Of a stretch of 64,000 nucleotides of DNA, positions 45,300-56,284 are shown piece after piece. The DNA is taken from positions 95,203,868-95,267,867 of the forward strand of contig NC_084797.1 in the NCBI RefSeq assembly GCF_963169125.1, in the 5' to 3' direction. The stretch comes from Humulus lupulus. Its lineage: Eukaryota > Streptophyta > Magnoliopsida > Rosales > Cannabaceae. Every line of letters starts with the position of its first letter. Within the stretch, counting starts at the first letter, position 1. The notes beneath the pieces were generated by a model, which worked only from the letters and a program-made list of their open reading frames with translations, made no database searches and had not been told where the DNA came from. Position numbers and translations under genes: made by a program.

Positions 45300-45965
45300 A
45301 ATCATGTTCGATTCTGGTCCTTGAGGGACCTATCGACCCATACGATCAAAAAGAGAGACAAGTCCTAGGACCTTGTCGTCAAGTTATCGGATCATGTTCG
45401 ATTCTGGTCCTTGAGGGACCTATCGACCCATAAGATCCAAACAAGAGACTGGTCCAAGGACCTTGTCACCAAACTACTGGACCATGTTCAATCTTGGTTC
45501 GTGTGGAGCCTATCGACCCATAAGATCCAAAAGAGAGATAGGTCCGAGGACCTTCTCGCAAAATTATGGATCATGTTTGATCTTGGTTCTTGAGGAGCCA
45601 TTCGACCCATTCAATCCAAACAAGAGACTTGTCTGAGGACCTTGTTGCCAAACTATTTGATCATGTTCGATCCTGGTTCTTGATGAACCTATCGACCCAC
45701 ACAATCAACAAGAGAGATAGGTCCTAGGACCTTGTCACCAAATTAATGGATCATGCTCGATCTTGGTTCTTTAGGAGCCTGTCTCCCCATAAGATCGAAA
45801 TGAGAGACTGGTCCGAGGACATTGTCGCCAAAACTATTTGATCATGTTCGATCTTGGTTCTTAAGGAACCTATCGACCCATACGATCAAAAAACAAGAGA
45901 CTGGTCTGAAGACCTGTCGCCATCATCGAATCATAATCTAATTTGGTCCTTCAGGGACCGATCGA
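45300..45965 (+). repeat. About 90-bp tandem array after the TE-G gene
   Basis: Roughly eight units with the core ATCATGTTCGATYYTGG at about 45303, 45391, 45481, 45571, 45660, 45750, 45841 and 45932. Each unit carries short inverted repeats such as GGTCCTTGAGGGACC. The array begins about 70 bases after the coding end, the same relation as in TE-B. Confidence 0.88.
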
Positions 45966-46387
45966 TAATTTGATATAAGACTCGTTACAAGCTCGATTAG
46001 CCCATCTAGACCTCGTTGGTCCAACTTAGACACTTCTATCTACAATCATTATAACGAGTACACGAGAGATTACATAGATCGTGATCGACACTTGCTACAC
46101 AATATGCATCTGTGTATAGGTATCATTACTACTGAGTATGAAACCATCACCCGACTACCAATGAGGGACAAGCATTGGCTGCTTGCATCATTGGGTGAAA
46201 AGGATAGTATTATGTGTCTAAATGTTCGAAGCAAGGCATGGTCAAGTAGCAAGTGACCAAAGCTGTAAAACCCATGATCACTTGGGGGGCATATATTACA
46301 AACTGATTGGGGTACACACAAGCAATGAGAGCGTGACCTTAACTACTAAGTAAGCTCAAGTTTTTCTAGGACATTTGTTCAACATAT
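45966..46387. other. Junction stretch with polypurine-like motif, target of TE-H
   Basis: No coding region. ACTTGGGGGGCATA at 46280-46293 (+) resembles the post-pol motifs of TE-B and TE-H and, on that basis, may belong to TE-I, a plus-oriented Tat element. A border between TE-G and TE-I must then lie between about 45966 and 46280, but I cannot place it. The last five bases, CATAT (46383-46387), are the left target duplication of TE-H. Confidence 0.5.
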
Positions 46388-46603
46388 TGTGGATGCTGAA
46401 AATTCGATGCTTGTAAAAGACTCAAAGTACGTGCTTAGGTTCCATGTCCCTAGGTGTGTATTGGGAAATCTTGACAAAAAAAGCCCCAGCAAGTGTGCCA
46501 CCCAGGACCCCCAGCTCGTGCCTCGCGAGCCTAGGAGGTGTGCCATGCTAGGCCCTCAGGCATCTACACGAGGTTGTCACCCCAACGTCTCCACGAGGCT
46601 GTT

Positions 46604-46910
46604 ATGCCTCGCCTCGCCACAGTCGTGCCACTAGGGCCTCGCGAGGGATGGCCTCGCCTTTCCTCGACATAGCCGTGCCGGTAGGGCCTCGCGAGGGATG
46701 GCCTCGCCTAGCCACAACCGTGCCACCAGGGCCTCGCAAGGGATGGCCTCGCCTCACCTCGACATAGCCGCTCCACCAAGGCCTCATGAGGGAGGGCTAC
46801 GCCTGGCTTTAGCCATGCCACCAGGGCCTCGTGAGGGATGGCCTCGCCTCGCCTCGACATAGCTGCGCCACCAGGGCCCCACGAGAGACGGCCTTGCCTC
46901 GCACGACAAG
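46604..46910 (+). repeat. CpG-rich tandem array in the TE-H 5' LTR
   Basis: About six units of roughly 45-60 bp, each holding a form of CCAGGGCCTCGCGAGGGATGG, including the palindrome CCTCGCGAGG. The 3' LTR has about seven units, which explains most of the length difference between the LTRs. Minus-strand frames across it are products of the repeat. Confidence 0.88.
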
Positions 46911-47543
46911 GCATCTCCTGAGATGACGTCGCCTCGGACGCCCACGAACGTCTCGCGCGCCAACAGGTGCCTCGCTAGGAGTAGCGTCTCGCGCGCCTAT
47001 CCCCCACATCTCATGGGTGGCCTTGAGGTGCTTCGGGCGTCTCCCGACAAGGGGACCGTCTTGCGCCAAGGGCCCAAGAGCCCCGTCTCGCGCCACAACC
47101 CCTACATGCATCAGGTATCTCGCACCCCGCACCTCAAGATGGTGTCTCCTATCAAGAGCTACGGAGACTCCAACATTTAGAGGTTAAAGACCAAGTATAA
47201 TTCAAAAAGATCGTACAAGTACGGAGCTCATATGGGGTACGACCTTTAAGACCCCATATGTCTGATCTGAATATTCATGCCAGACAAGTAGTAGGAGTAC
47301 TAGGAGAGGAGACATGGCCTGTATGCTTCTAACCAGATGTCAGAGTCGACACCACCACCAGCACCACTATGCCTAGTGCCACTCCTCTGACACTCGTACT
47401 AAATAAGTAGTGGAGACATCCCCACGGAGTCTGACCATGTACTGGAGCCAACACCACTACCCCTGAGACCACCCTCCTGACAATGTACTTGTGTACCATC
47501 TGGTCCCCTGGACCACAATGTATCAGCGGCCATTAGAGCCTAC

Positions 47544-47551
47544 TATAAAAG
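47544..47551 (+). promoter_or_regulatory. TE-H 5' LTR TATA box
   Basis: TATAAAAG in the context CTACTATAAAAGGAACC, about 200 bases before the LTR end. Confidence 0.75.
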
Positions 47552-47750
47552 GAACCCCACTTCCACATGGAAGGGGGTTGGAAAAAAACATTGTAGCTGG
47601 ACACTAAAGAGAAATACAAGTTCTTTTCCCCATAGTTCTTCTGCGACTATTTTCTAAGTTTCTGTTTAGATTTTTGAAGTTCTTCATTTATAGGCACTAT
47701 AGTTTGATTTTTCTAACTTAACATAGTTGACGAGTTCTCACCGTCAACAG

Positions 47751-47770
47751 TTTGGCACAGTCTGTGGGAA
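47751..47770 (+). other. TE-H primer-binding site
   Basis: TTTGGCACAGTCTGTGGGAA follows the LTR end by one base. It resembles the TGGCGCCGTCTGTGGGAA site common in Tat elements with two changes. I do not assign the tRNA. Confidence 0.7.
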
Positions 47771-47818
47771 GAATAAGTGTCAAGCCACCGTTCTCCTGTT
47801 GATTCAGATAAGAAAGAA

Positions 47819-49070
47819 ATGCCACGATGTTCTAAACGATTGAGAGAGCCTCGGGAAGTGGAGGTCCACCTAGACGGAGATCAGCTGAAAGCCTCTATGA
47901 AGCATCCTCCTCCACCCACATACGTGGAGGCCCCAAAGGAACCCGAGGTTCTCGAAGATGAAATGGAAGCCTCATCCCCGATAGTCCCACCTGAGGAGGA
48001 TCGTCCAAGGCAAGCGGCTGCCCCAGCAAGGGATGTTGGTGAGTTCCCACCTTCGAGGCCACCGCAGGTGCCAAATTCCGGCTGGCAGGATCCCGACCCA
48101 TCGGCGCGCAGACCTAACAAGCATCCCCGGGTTCATTCCGTGAGCTCGAGTTCTAGATCTCGATTCTATGAAGAGGAGATACGTGAACTGCATCGTAAGA
48201 ACCAAAGGCTAGAAACCACCTTGGAAAACATGAAAGAGGTGTTAAATGGCCTGTTGCAAGGGAGATCAAACGTATCACTCCCTATGTGAAAAGTGAGAGG
48301 TCAAGAGAGGGCAGAAACCACCATCCTGGTAGACGATGGAAGGACTCGACTCTCCACCAGTAACACCCCCCAGACGAAGCAACACAAACGTCCCGGACCA
48401 CCGAAGCAACCCCAGAGGCTAGAGCCGAAGACCAACGCTGGCCCTCGTAACAACGTCGAAGTTACCTCAAGGAAAACACCCTCAGATTTACGAGAGTAAC
48501 TCAACAAAAAGAGGGCAGGTAAAAGGACCACGCCTCTTATGGCGCCTCGGGAAGGCAAAGGAAAGGGAGATCCTAACCCATCCACGTTGAGGGGCTCCTT
48601 GAACCAGAGGAGACAAGACCTAGACACAGAAATGAGGAGCAAAATCATCACCGCCTCTGGAGGACAAGCCATTGAGGATGATTTCGACCGTGAGTTGCCC
48701 TTCATCAAGGAGATCCAAGCCATCTGACTCCCAACCAACTTCAAGGAGCCCCATATGATCCCATATGAAGGAAGCACAGATCCTAAATACCATCTGGATG
48801 CATTTAACGACCTAATGAAGTTAAGGGGTATTAGTAGCGGGGTCAGATGCCATTGCTTAGCTATCACATTGAAAGGACCTGTGTACAAATGGTTCAAAAG
48901 ACTTAGACCAGGGTCCACCAGATCTTGGCAACAATTTTTTTGATGAATTTCTCTAGGAACACCACGTCGTGCGGGACTACACGATGCCGCACCAGCCTCG
49001 CTAACGTGAAGCAAGGAGAAAATGAGAGTCTAAAGAGCTACATTCACAAGTTCAATATCACAGCCAGAAT
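47819..49070 (+). pseudogene. TE-H gag, broken
   Basis: ATG 47819 (MPRCSKRLREPREVEV) opens a frame to 48289 with a Pro-rich linker and a helical stretch (RFYEEEIRELHRKNQRLE). After stops and shifts, the capsid core appears at 48755-49060 (YEGSTDPKYHLDAFNDLM, then GPVYKWFKRLRPGS, ESLKSYIHKFN). The end of gag, including the knuckle, and the whole protease are missing: at about 49070 the text passes straight into the pre-RT linker of pol. This is an internal deletion relative to TE-B. Confidence 0.82.
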
Positions 49071-52000
49071 ACGCCCGCAAAGCAAGTTATGGGATAACAT
49101 GCTCAAGAGGGAGGTCACGGTCATGAATGAGCCATTGAGGAAGTTGAAGGTAGGAAGAAACCTTTCGGGTACCGTGAAGGAGGAGATGGTTGAATTTCTG
49201 AAAGCCAACCTCGACGTATTCACCTGGAGAAACGAGGACATGGTGTGAATAGACCCATCAATCATGTGCCATCACTTAAACATCGACCCAAAAGCAAGGT
49301 CTGTGAGACAGAAAAGGAGAGCGCTAGACCCAGAAAGATAGGTGACCCTAAAAGAAGAGGTTGACAAGTTGAAGGCAAATGGGTTTATTTGAGAAGCATT
49401 CTACCCAATATGGTTATCAAACCCGATTTTAGTCCCAAAGCCCAATGGAAAGTGGAGGACTTGTGTGGATTTTACTAACCTCAATAAAGCATGCCCTAAG
49501 GACAACTTCCCGCTTCCTAGGATAGACCAGTTAGTAGACGCCATGGTGGGGCATGAGCCACTTAGCTTCATGGATGCATATTCCGGGTACAATCAAATAC
49601 CCATGAACTCGGTCGATGAAGAGCACACTTCGTTTATAACAGACAAGGGGCTTTATTGCTACAACTTGATGCCTTTCGATTAAAGAACGCATGTGCTACT
49701 TATCAGATAGGAAGGAATATGGAAGTATACGTGGAAGATATGCTGGTAAAGACAAAGAAGGAGAAGAGCTCACAAGCAACCTCAATGAGACGTTCAACAC
49801 CCTCAGAAAGTTCAGAATGAAGCTAAATCCGCTCAAGTGCACCTTAGAGTTTTATCAGGGAAGTTCCTAGGTTTCATGGTGAATTCACGAGGCATCGAGG
49901 CCAACACTGACAAAATCAAGGCATTGCTAGAAATGAGCACACCGCAAAGCAAGAAAGAGGTGCAGTGCTTAACAGGGAGAGTAGCAGCCCTCAATAGGTT
50001 CATTTTGAGGTTCACTGACAAATGCCTCCCTTTCTTCAACATCCTAAAAGGGAGCAAAAAGTTCGCTTGGGATGATGATTGTTAGGAAGCCTTTACTAAG
50101 CTAAAGGAACACCTTGGGAAACCACCCCTCTTGGCCAAGCCAGAAAAAGGGAGAAGTTGTAATTGTATTTAGCCGTATCAGAGCATGCTATAAGTGCTGC
50201 CTTGGTGAAAGGAGAAAAGAAGCATCAACAGCCCGTGTACTATGTGAGCAAGCAGTTGGTAGATGCAGAAACCTGGTACCCAGAAATAGAGAAATCGGCA
50301 TATGCCTTGATAGTGGCTTCTCGAAAGCTAAGGCCCTCTTTTCATGCCCATGCCATCGAGGTGCTCACCAACATCCCTTTGCATCAAATCTTGCACAAAC
50401 CGGAAACTTTGGGAAGATTGTTAAAGTGGTCGATTGAACTAAGTCAATTTGATATCACTTACACCCCAAGGACCTCCATCAACGGGCAGGTACTTGCAGA
50501 CTTCATAGTCGAGTTTGCACACCAACCCCATGAGGAGGGAGAACTAGAAGAAGATGAACCGACGCTTGAAGAGGGAAAGCACCCTGAAGAATGGAGCCTC
50601 CATGTAGACAGGGCATCTAATGAAGGAGGAGGCGACGCTGGCATAGGGATGCAAGACCTGAGGGGTGTAAGATGTATAGCGCCTTAAGATTCAGATTTGA
50701 AGCTTCCAACAATGAAGCAGAGTATGAGGCATTGTTGGCTGGCCTGCGACTAGCTAAGGAGTTAAAGGTAACCCATTTGCATGTCTTTAGTGACTCACAG
50801 CTGGTAGTGTTTCAGGTGAAGGGTGAATACCAAGCTAGAGGTCCAAAAATGGCTGCATATCTCGCCAAGGTGAGGGGGTATTTGGATTAGTTTGAAAAAT
50901 ACACCATAGAACAGATCCAAAGGGAGAAAAAGACACACATTTATGCACTCGCGAAACTCGCCTCCACTCGAGACGAAGACACGCTTGAGTCCATCCCGAT
51001 CGAATACCTCCCCAAGCCAAGCATAGCAGAAGAAAGGATAAACATGGTCAATACATTGAGGAGTCATGGTTTGCACCCATTGTGAGGTACTTAAATGACG
51101 GGACCTTGCCTTTGGACAAAAAAGATGCCCGTAAACTGACTTACAAAGCTGCTCAGTACACCCTAGTGGATGGAGCCTTATACAAGAGAGGCTTCTCTAC
51201 CCCGCTCCTACGGTGCGTAGATAAGGGATAGGCTTTAAATTTTTTACAAGAGATACACGAAGGGGAATGTGGAACTCATGCTGGGGGCAGTCCATGGCAA
51301 AAAAGTCCATCTGCCAGGGGTATGATTGGCCTACTATGGAGAAGGACGTGAATGACTTTGTGAGAAGGTGTGACAAGTGCCAAAGACATGCAAATTACCC
51401 CCGACAATCACCGAATGAGCTGGTGAGCATGACCAGTCTGTGGCCCTTCGCTGTGTGGGGACTTGGCTTGATTGGAGCGTTGCCAACAGGAAGAGGAGGA
51501 GCAAAATATGCGGTGGAAGCAGTCGATTATTTCACTAAGTGGGTGGAAGCAAAACCTCTAGTCAACACAACGACTAAGAAAATCACCACCTTCGTCAACA
51601 AATTTATTGTCTGCAAGTTTGGAGTGCCCTACAAGATAATCTCTGACAATGGGACGTAATTTGAAGGAGGAGTATTCGAGGAATATTGCAGGGAAAAAGG
51701 AATCAAGAGGAGTTTCTCCGCTGTGGTACACCCACAAGCCAATGGACAAGTAGAGGCCATCAACAAAATCCTAAAAAGGAACTTGAAAACAAAGTTGGAA
51801 AAGTTGAAAGAGGCCTGGGTCAAGGAACTCCCCAATGTACTTTAGGCCTACATGACCACCCCTCGTTCCACCACTGGGGAGACACCTTTCGCCTTAGCCT
51901 ACGGCTTCGAGGCTGTCCTTCTGATAGAAATGAAGATTAACTCCATCTGCACGCAAGCATATGATGACCAGGCTAATATCGCAGCATTGGTCGAGAATTT

Positions 52001-52301
52001 GGACCTATTGGAAGCCAAGAGAGAAAGGGCACAACTAAGGCTAGGAACATATTAGCAACGAGCCGCAAGGTACTATAATTCAAGGGTGCGAGAGAGGGCA
52101 TTCAGAGTGGGAGACCTCGTGTTGCAGAAAGTCCTGCCTAACACTCGAGATCCAAGCGTGGGTGTGTTAGGGGCGAACTGGAAATGACCCTACCAAGTTT
52201 CCCAAGTTGTGCCCCACAACACCTACAAGCTCGCACGCTTGGATGACACCATGGAACCCAGGGCGTGGAACGCAGAACATCTGAAGAAGTATTATCAATA
52301 A
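49071..52301 (+). pseudogene. TE-H pol (RT-RH-aRH-IN), protease deleted, broken
   Basis: Pre-RT linker (LKVGRNLSGTVKEEM), then reverse transcriptase at about 49390-49760 with FTNLNKACPKDNFPLPRI and YVED where YVDD is expected. RNase H is at about 50040-50530. Archaeal-type RNase H is at about 50590-50970 (LHVDRASNEGGGDAG; the usual DGAS reads DRAS). Integrase is at about 51240-52250, where WGLGLIGALPTGRGG has lost the first catalytic Asp, followed by SDNGT and a stop. It ends AWNAEHLKKYYQ, TAA 52299-52301. At least three active-site changes and several stops make it inactive. Confidence 0.88.
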
Positions 52302-52557
52302 AACTTCCATGTTGAGGCAAGGTTGATATTAACTTGTCTAACATGCAAGTTAAATGTAATAGTTGTAAGTTTAGTTTGAACTCCTTAATATGAAGCAACA
52401 ACAAGTCACACTAAGTTGTCATGTACTTCGCCTGTTTTCACTGAATATGTTGTGACATTAAGTGAATATGTAGTAAAGTTTCTTATTTAAGCAAAATTAT
52501 TATCAAAATGCATGAATAGAATGATCAAAGTGCTTTCCGAGATAAATCTCACCAAAC

Positions 52558-52570
52558 ACTTGGGGGGCAG
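52558..52570 (+). other. Polypurine-tract-like motif after TE-H pol
   Basis: ACTTGGGGGGCAG lies 257 bases after the pol stop, nearly the same spacing and sequence as the TE-B motif at 12457. The true tract of this element is at about 56272-56284. Confidence 0.55.
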
Positions 52571-52594
52571 AGTATATGAGTATATAGGGGGTCA

Positions 52595-53430
52595 AAAAAT
52601 AAAAGGGTCCCAAACGAGACCCTTATATCCTAAGAGGACCCCTTATATCAAGAGGATCCAAAAAGGACCCCTTATATCAGGAGGATCCTAAAAGGACCCC
52701 TTATGTCAAAAAACGGTTCCAAACGAGACCCTTATGTCCTAACAGGACCCCTTATATTAGGAGGATTCAAAAAGGACCCCTTATATTAGGAGGATCCTAA
52801 AAGGACCCCTTATGTCAAAAAAGGGTCCCAAATGAGACCCTTATGTCCTAACATGACCCCTTATATCACGAGGATCCTAAAAGGACCCCTTATGTCAAAA
52901 AAGGGTCCCAAAAGAGACCCTTATAACCTAAAAAGACTCCTTACCAGAAGGATCCTAAAAGGATCCCCTTACGAATAAAGAAGAAGACCTTGTAAGGCAT
53001 CGCTTGAGTACACAAGGATTAGCTACCCTTATGAACATCAATGAGGTCAAAAGGTCTTACAAGAAAAACATCCTAATAAGAGTAAATGCTTCCACAAGAG
53101 AAAGTGCCTCAGGAGAAGCACCCACCAATAAGCCTAGAACGGCCACCAAGCCGTCTAGACAAAAAGGGTCCTAAAAGAGACCCTTGCGAAAATAGTAATA
53201 TGAATAACGATGAGAAGGACGCTTCTCGCAAAAGATAATAAGCGCACGCAGAAATATATAAAAGGATAACTAGAACCCAAGGGGTCAATATATCCTTATA
53301 GGTACAATCAAGAGGCACTGAAGAGGGACCTATTGAACCCCTTCGCATGGGCTCCAAAGGACCTCAAGCTTGATAAGTGAAAAAGAGAACCTATCGAACC
53401 CCATTGTGCGGGCTCAAAAGGACCTCTAAC
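52595..53430 (+). repeat. Tandem array in TE-H, about 109-bp higher-order unit
   Basis: Units of about 109 bp start at about 52601, 52711 and 52820 and are built of subunits of about 33 bp of the type AGGATCCTAAAAGGACCCCTTAT. The inverted pair GGGTC...GAGACCC recurs. Regular order fades after about 52980, with scattered copies to 53430. It is downstream of the antisense gene, as in TE-B and TE-G. Confidence 0.85.
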
Positions 53431-53584
53431 ATAGAGGAATAAAGTTGAATGATCGCATTTGTATATATATATATAAAGTTTTGATAATGTAACAGGACTT
53501 AGAGAAATTACAAGCAAAATAAGGCTCAAATGAGCATAAAACCACATTGGACTGAAACGGCAAAAAATGGAGAATGGCAATCTC

Positions 53585-55531
53585 AAGGCCTCCTACCGTA
53601 GGCATTCCACTCAGCCACCTTGGCAACGACATGCTCACCAAAGGAGGAAATATCGAAGTTTGGATTTTGCCTCCATACCCCTTAGAGGGAGCGCTCTATG
53701 GATCTATACTAAATGTCAGCCTTATCTGCCTCTAAGGAAGCGACCCTCCCCTGCAACGTTGCGATGGTAGCCTTTGCACCCTCAAGGTCGGCCTCTAAGC
53801 AAGTGACCTTCTCCTGCAGCATCACGACCTTGGCAATCACCCTCTTCTTCTTTTTCGATGATAAAGAGGCCTTTGCCAGGGCCTTCTCCAGCTTTTGTTT
53901 GGTTTTAGCAAGCTATCTCTCAAGCCCCTAGACCTAGACCGTAAGACGGTCCCTTTCAACATTTGACGCGGAGAGGTCCTGAGCCGAATCGGCTGAGCCA
54001 CTGTATAGGTCTGCACAAGAAAAATAACAATAACGATGATAAGTAAAAAAAAAAAAAAAGAAAGAAAATGGATAAGGCCGACGTAAGATGCATGAACTCA
54101 CCCAAGTGGCGGAATGCACAAGAGTCTCCCCGAGCTTTGACATGGAAAAACTCCGAAGACCTCTCCAGTCAGGCTCAGGAAGATCCGTGGCGACCTGGAC
54201 ATACCGTTGCCCATAAGAGGGCGCCATGTGGCCCACCCAAGGCACCCCTTCCGAGCCAAGGGCGCTTGGCTGGGTAAGGATAGATGACCCGCTCGCCAAA
54301 GGAGGAAGGGGCGCAGGAAGATCGAAAAAATGATCCCCCGATGGACTGGGAGGGGGCGGAGGATAATCAGAAAAATGAGCCCCCGATGGACCAGGATCAA
54401 GGGAAGCCTCAGGAAAAGCATCGAAGTCCTCAGAATAGGGACAGACGAAGCCCCTTGGCATGGCTTGTTAATCGTGGGAGTGGGAGGCCATGTCATGGTC
54501 TGTAGGGGCTAAAGGAGGGCACCCCCTAGGAGACAAAGACGGTCGGTGGGGTTGCCTATGTCCTGGGGAGGCCCCCTCTGGCACACACTCTGCGTCACCC
54601 CCGTCTGAGTGAAGTTAAGCCAAAACAACCTTTTTCTTCCGCGTTCCAGAAATGCTCCACAACAACTTAGGCTCCGAAACTGGGGACAGCTTGTGATGGT
54701 TGAGGTTGGTCAAGGTGAAGAGACGTACAACCATTTTTTCGGCACGGTCAGCCTCGAGAAATTTATCCACTGCATCCGTCTCCGACCTGATAACTTCAGG
54801 CACAGCAAAATTCTCTGCACAATCAACACAGTTGCCGACACGAATATAAGTTCCAGAATAGTAATTTCCAAAAAATAATAAAAAACAAACTTGAAGTACT
54901 TACTAGGAGCTCAGCGAAAGTGCTCACGAACAGAGAGGGGACCCTTCACAAAGAAGTCCTGCTTCCAAGACCCTGGGTTGGATACAGAACCCTCTATCAA
55001 GGAGACCGAAGAATTGGCTTTTTGCAGGAAATAAAAGCCATTGGATTTAGGAGAGGGCATGAGGTTGTACATGAAATGCACCTCTTGGGCCGTGGGAGCA
55101 TGCTTGAAGTGCTCCATATACGCAATAAAGAGGAAACTAAAGGTCAGCCAGCTGGAGCGGAGCAAGGTCAAAATAGTTGAGAACCGTGATGAAGAACAGG
55201 TGTAATGGGATTGTGCCACCCGCTTTCAAGATATGCTCGCTCATGGCCACATAACCCGGACTTGGCCGATCAGCCCAGCAGTTGTTCGAAGGAACATATA
55301 ATTTGTATTCCGGGTAAACACGATAGTTCTTCGTTAATTCCAACAATTTATTTTTAGACACATGGGACACTAGGGTGGATGCAAAACCAAAATAAAAAGG
55401 TGAGGTAGAAATAGGGACTGCATTAAGGTGTCGTAGTCTTGATGAAGGTTGTCCTTGGGGGGCTCTGAGTTTGAAGACAAGCCAATAAACTCAACCCCTG
55501 GAGGAGCGTTGAATGGTCCTTCACATGCCAT
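53585..55531 (-). pseudogene. TE-H antisense accessory gene, broken
   Basis: Minus strand. ATG 55531-55529 (MACEGPFNAPPGVEFIGL). Exon 1 continues through YVPSNNCWADRPSPGYVAM and PLHLFFITVLNYFDLAPLQL, then after a frameshift FKHAPTAQEVHFMYNL...SWKQDFFVKG, to a donor GTAAGTACTT at about 54905. This is the same domain as TE-B exon 1. The middle exon (to donor GTGAGT at about 54092) encodes Pro-rich low-complexity sequence. The last exon, after the acceptor TTGTGCAG at about 54015, is a coiled coil (KTKQKLEKALAKAS, LQEKVTCLEADLEGAKATI). Stops and shifts are present. The layout equals the TE-B gene but is shorter. Confidence 0.7.
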
Positions 55532-56058
55532 GAGACGTCGTCCCGAAAGCAAAAAAGGTTCACGTAGGATTGCTACAAAACACAAAGGAATGAGCTCAAA
55601 ACTTCTAGGCACAAGTGTTGTAAATAACCAACTACAGGGTATGAATGAGAGCATGCAACTGGGTTAACTCATGACGAGCTCAGATCGAAGTGCCCCATCC
55701 CGAATTGTGCTAATTTGGACCCAATAGACATAAGGGAGAAAAAAAGTCTACCTCAAGCAAGTAAAATTGGGCGCTGTCGTGGTCAAAAGGAGGTCGAGGG
55801 ACAAAAGCACCGTGACGATCAAAGTGAGGCAAGTGGTCAAAAGTACGCACCTGCAACAACAAAGGAAAAAGATATTTTAGTCCCTAAGTACCCACATGAA
55901 TATGGGCATAAAAGAAAAGAAAAAAAAAATGAAATAACATAAATAATAAAAAGTGAGGTGGTGAGGAATCAAACTCCTCACCTCTTGAAAAGAGTAAGGT
56001 TTCCAAAACCACTAAGCCAAAGAAATAAATGGTGAAGGATAGGCTAGACATGAAGGGC

Positions 56059-56066
56059 TATTTATA
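56059..56066 (-). promoter_or_regulatory. TATA box for the TE-H antisense gene
   Basis: TATAAATA on the minus strand (CCTTATAAATAGCCC), about 220 bases from the 3' LTR and upstream of the gene at 55531. The stretch 55532-56058 is presumed leader and has no recognised coding sequence. Confidence 0.6.
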
Positions 56067-56271
56067 AGGATCATGAGCTCATCTTAGCCATTAAGTCCAG
56101 TGCTTGATCTATGGTAAAAAATGGAGCTAAACACCTGCATTGGGATCCGCAAAGCCAAATAATAGGCTCACACTCAAGCTCAAGCAATAACAAGGATCAT
56201 CACAAACACCGCCTATGCTTACAAGACACCATACCGAAAAGTCTACCAGAGCACCTAAAAGCCCTCTCCAA

Positions 56272-56284
56272 GACTGGGGGCATG
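56272..56284 (+). other. TE-H polypurine tract
   Basis: AGACTGGGGGCATG-type purine-rich sequence directly before the LTR start TGTGGATG at 56285. Confidence 0.75.

Larger units (their letters stand above)
46388..47749 (+). mobile_element. TE-H 5' LTR, 1362 bp
   Basis: Starts TGTGGATG and ends GTCAACA. It contains a CpG-rich tandem array (46604-46910) and a TATA box (TATAAAAG, 47544-47551). It pairs with 56285-57673. Confidence 0.95.

Noticed and set aside
46602..47132. Overlapping minus-strand frames rich in Arg/Gly/Ala in the TE-H LTR
   Set aside because: They are translations of the CpG-rich tandem units and recur in the 3' LTR; no start context or domain.
53459..53477. TA-rich microsatellite
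   Set aside because: Ordinary (TA)n run of about 16 bases; no evidence of function.
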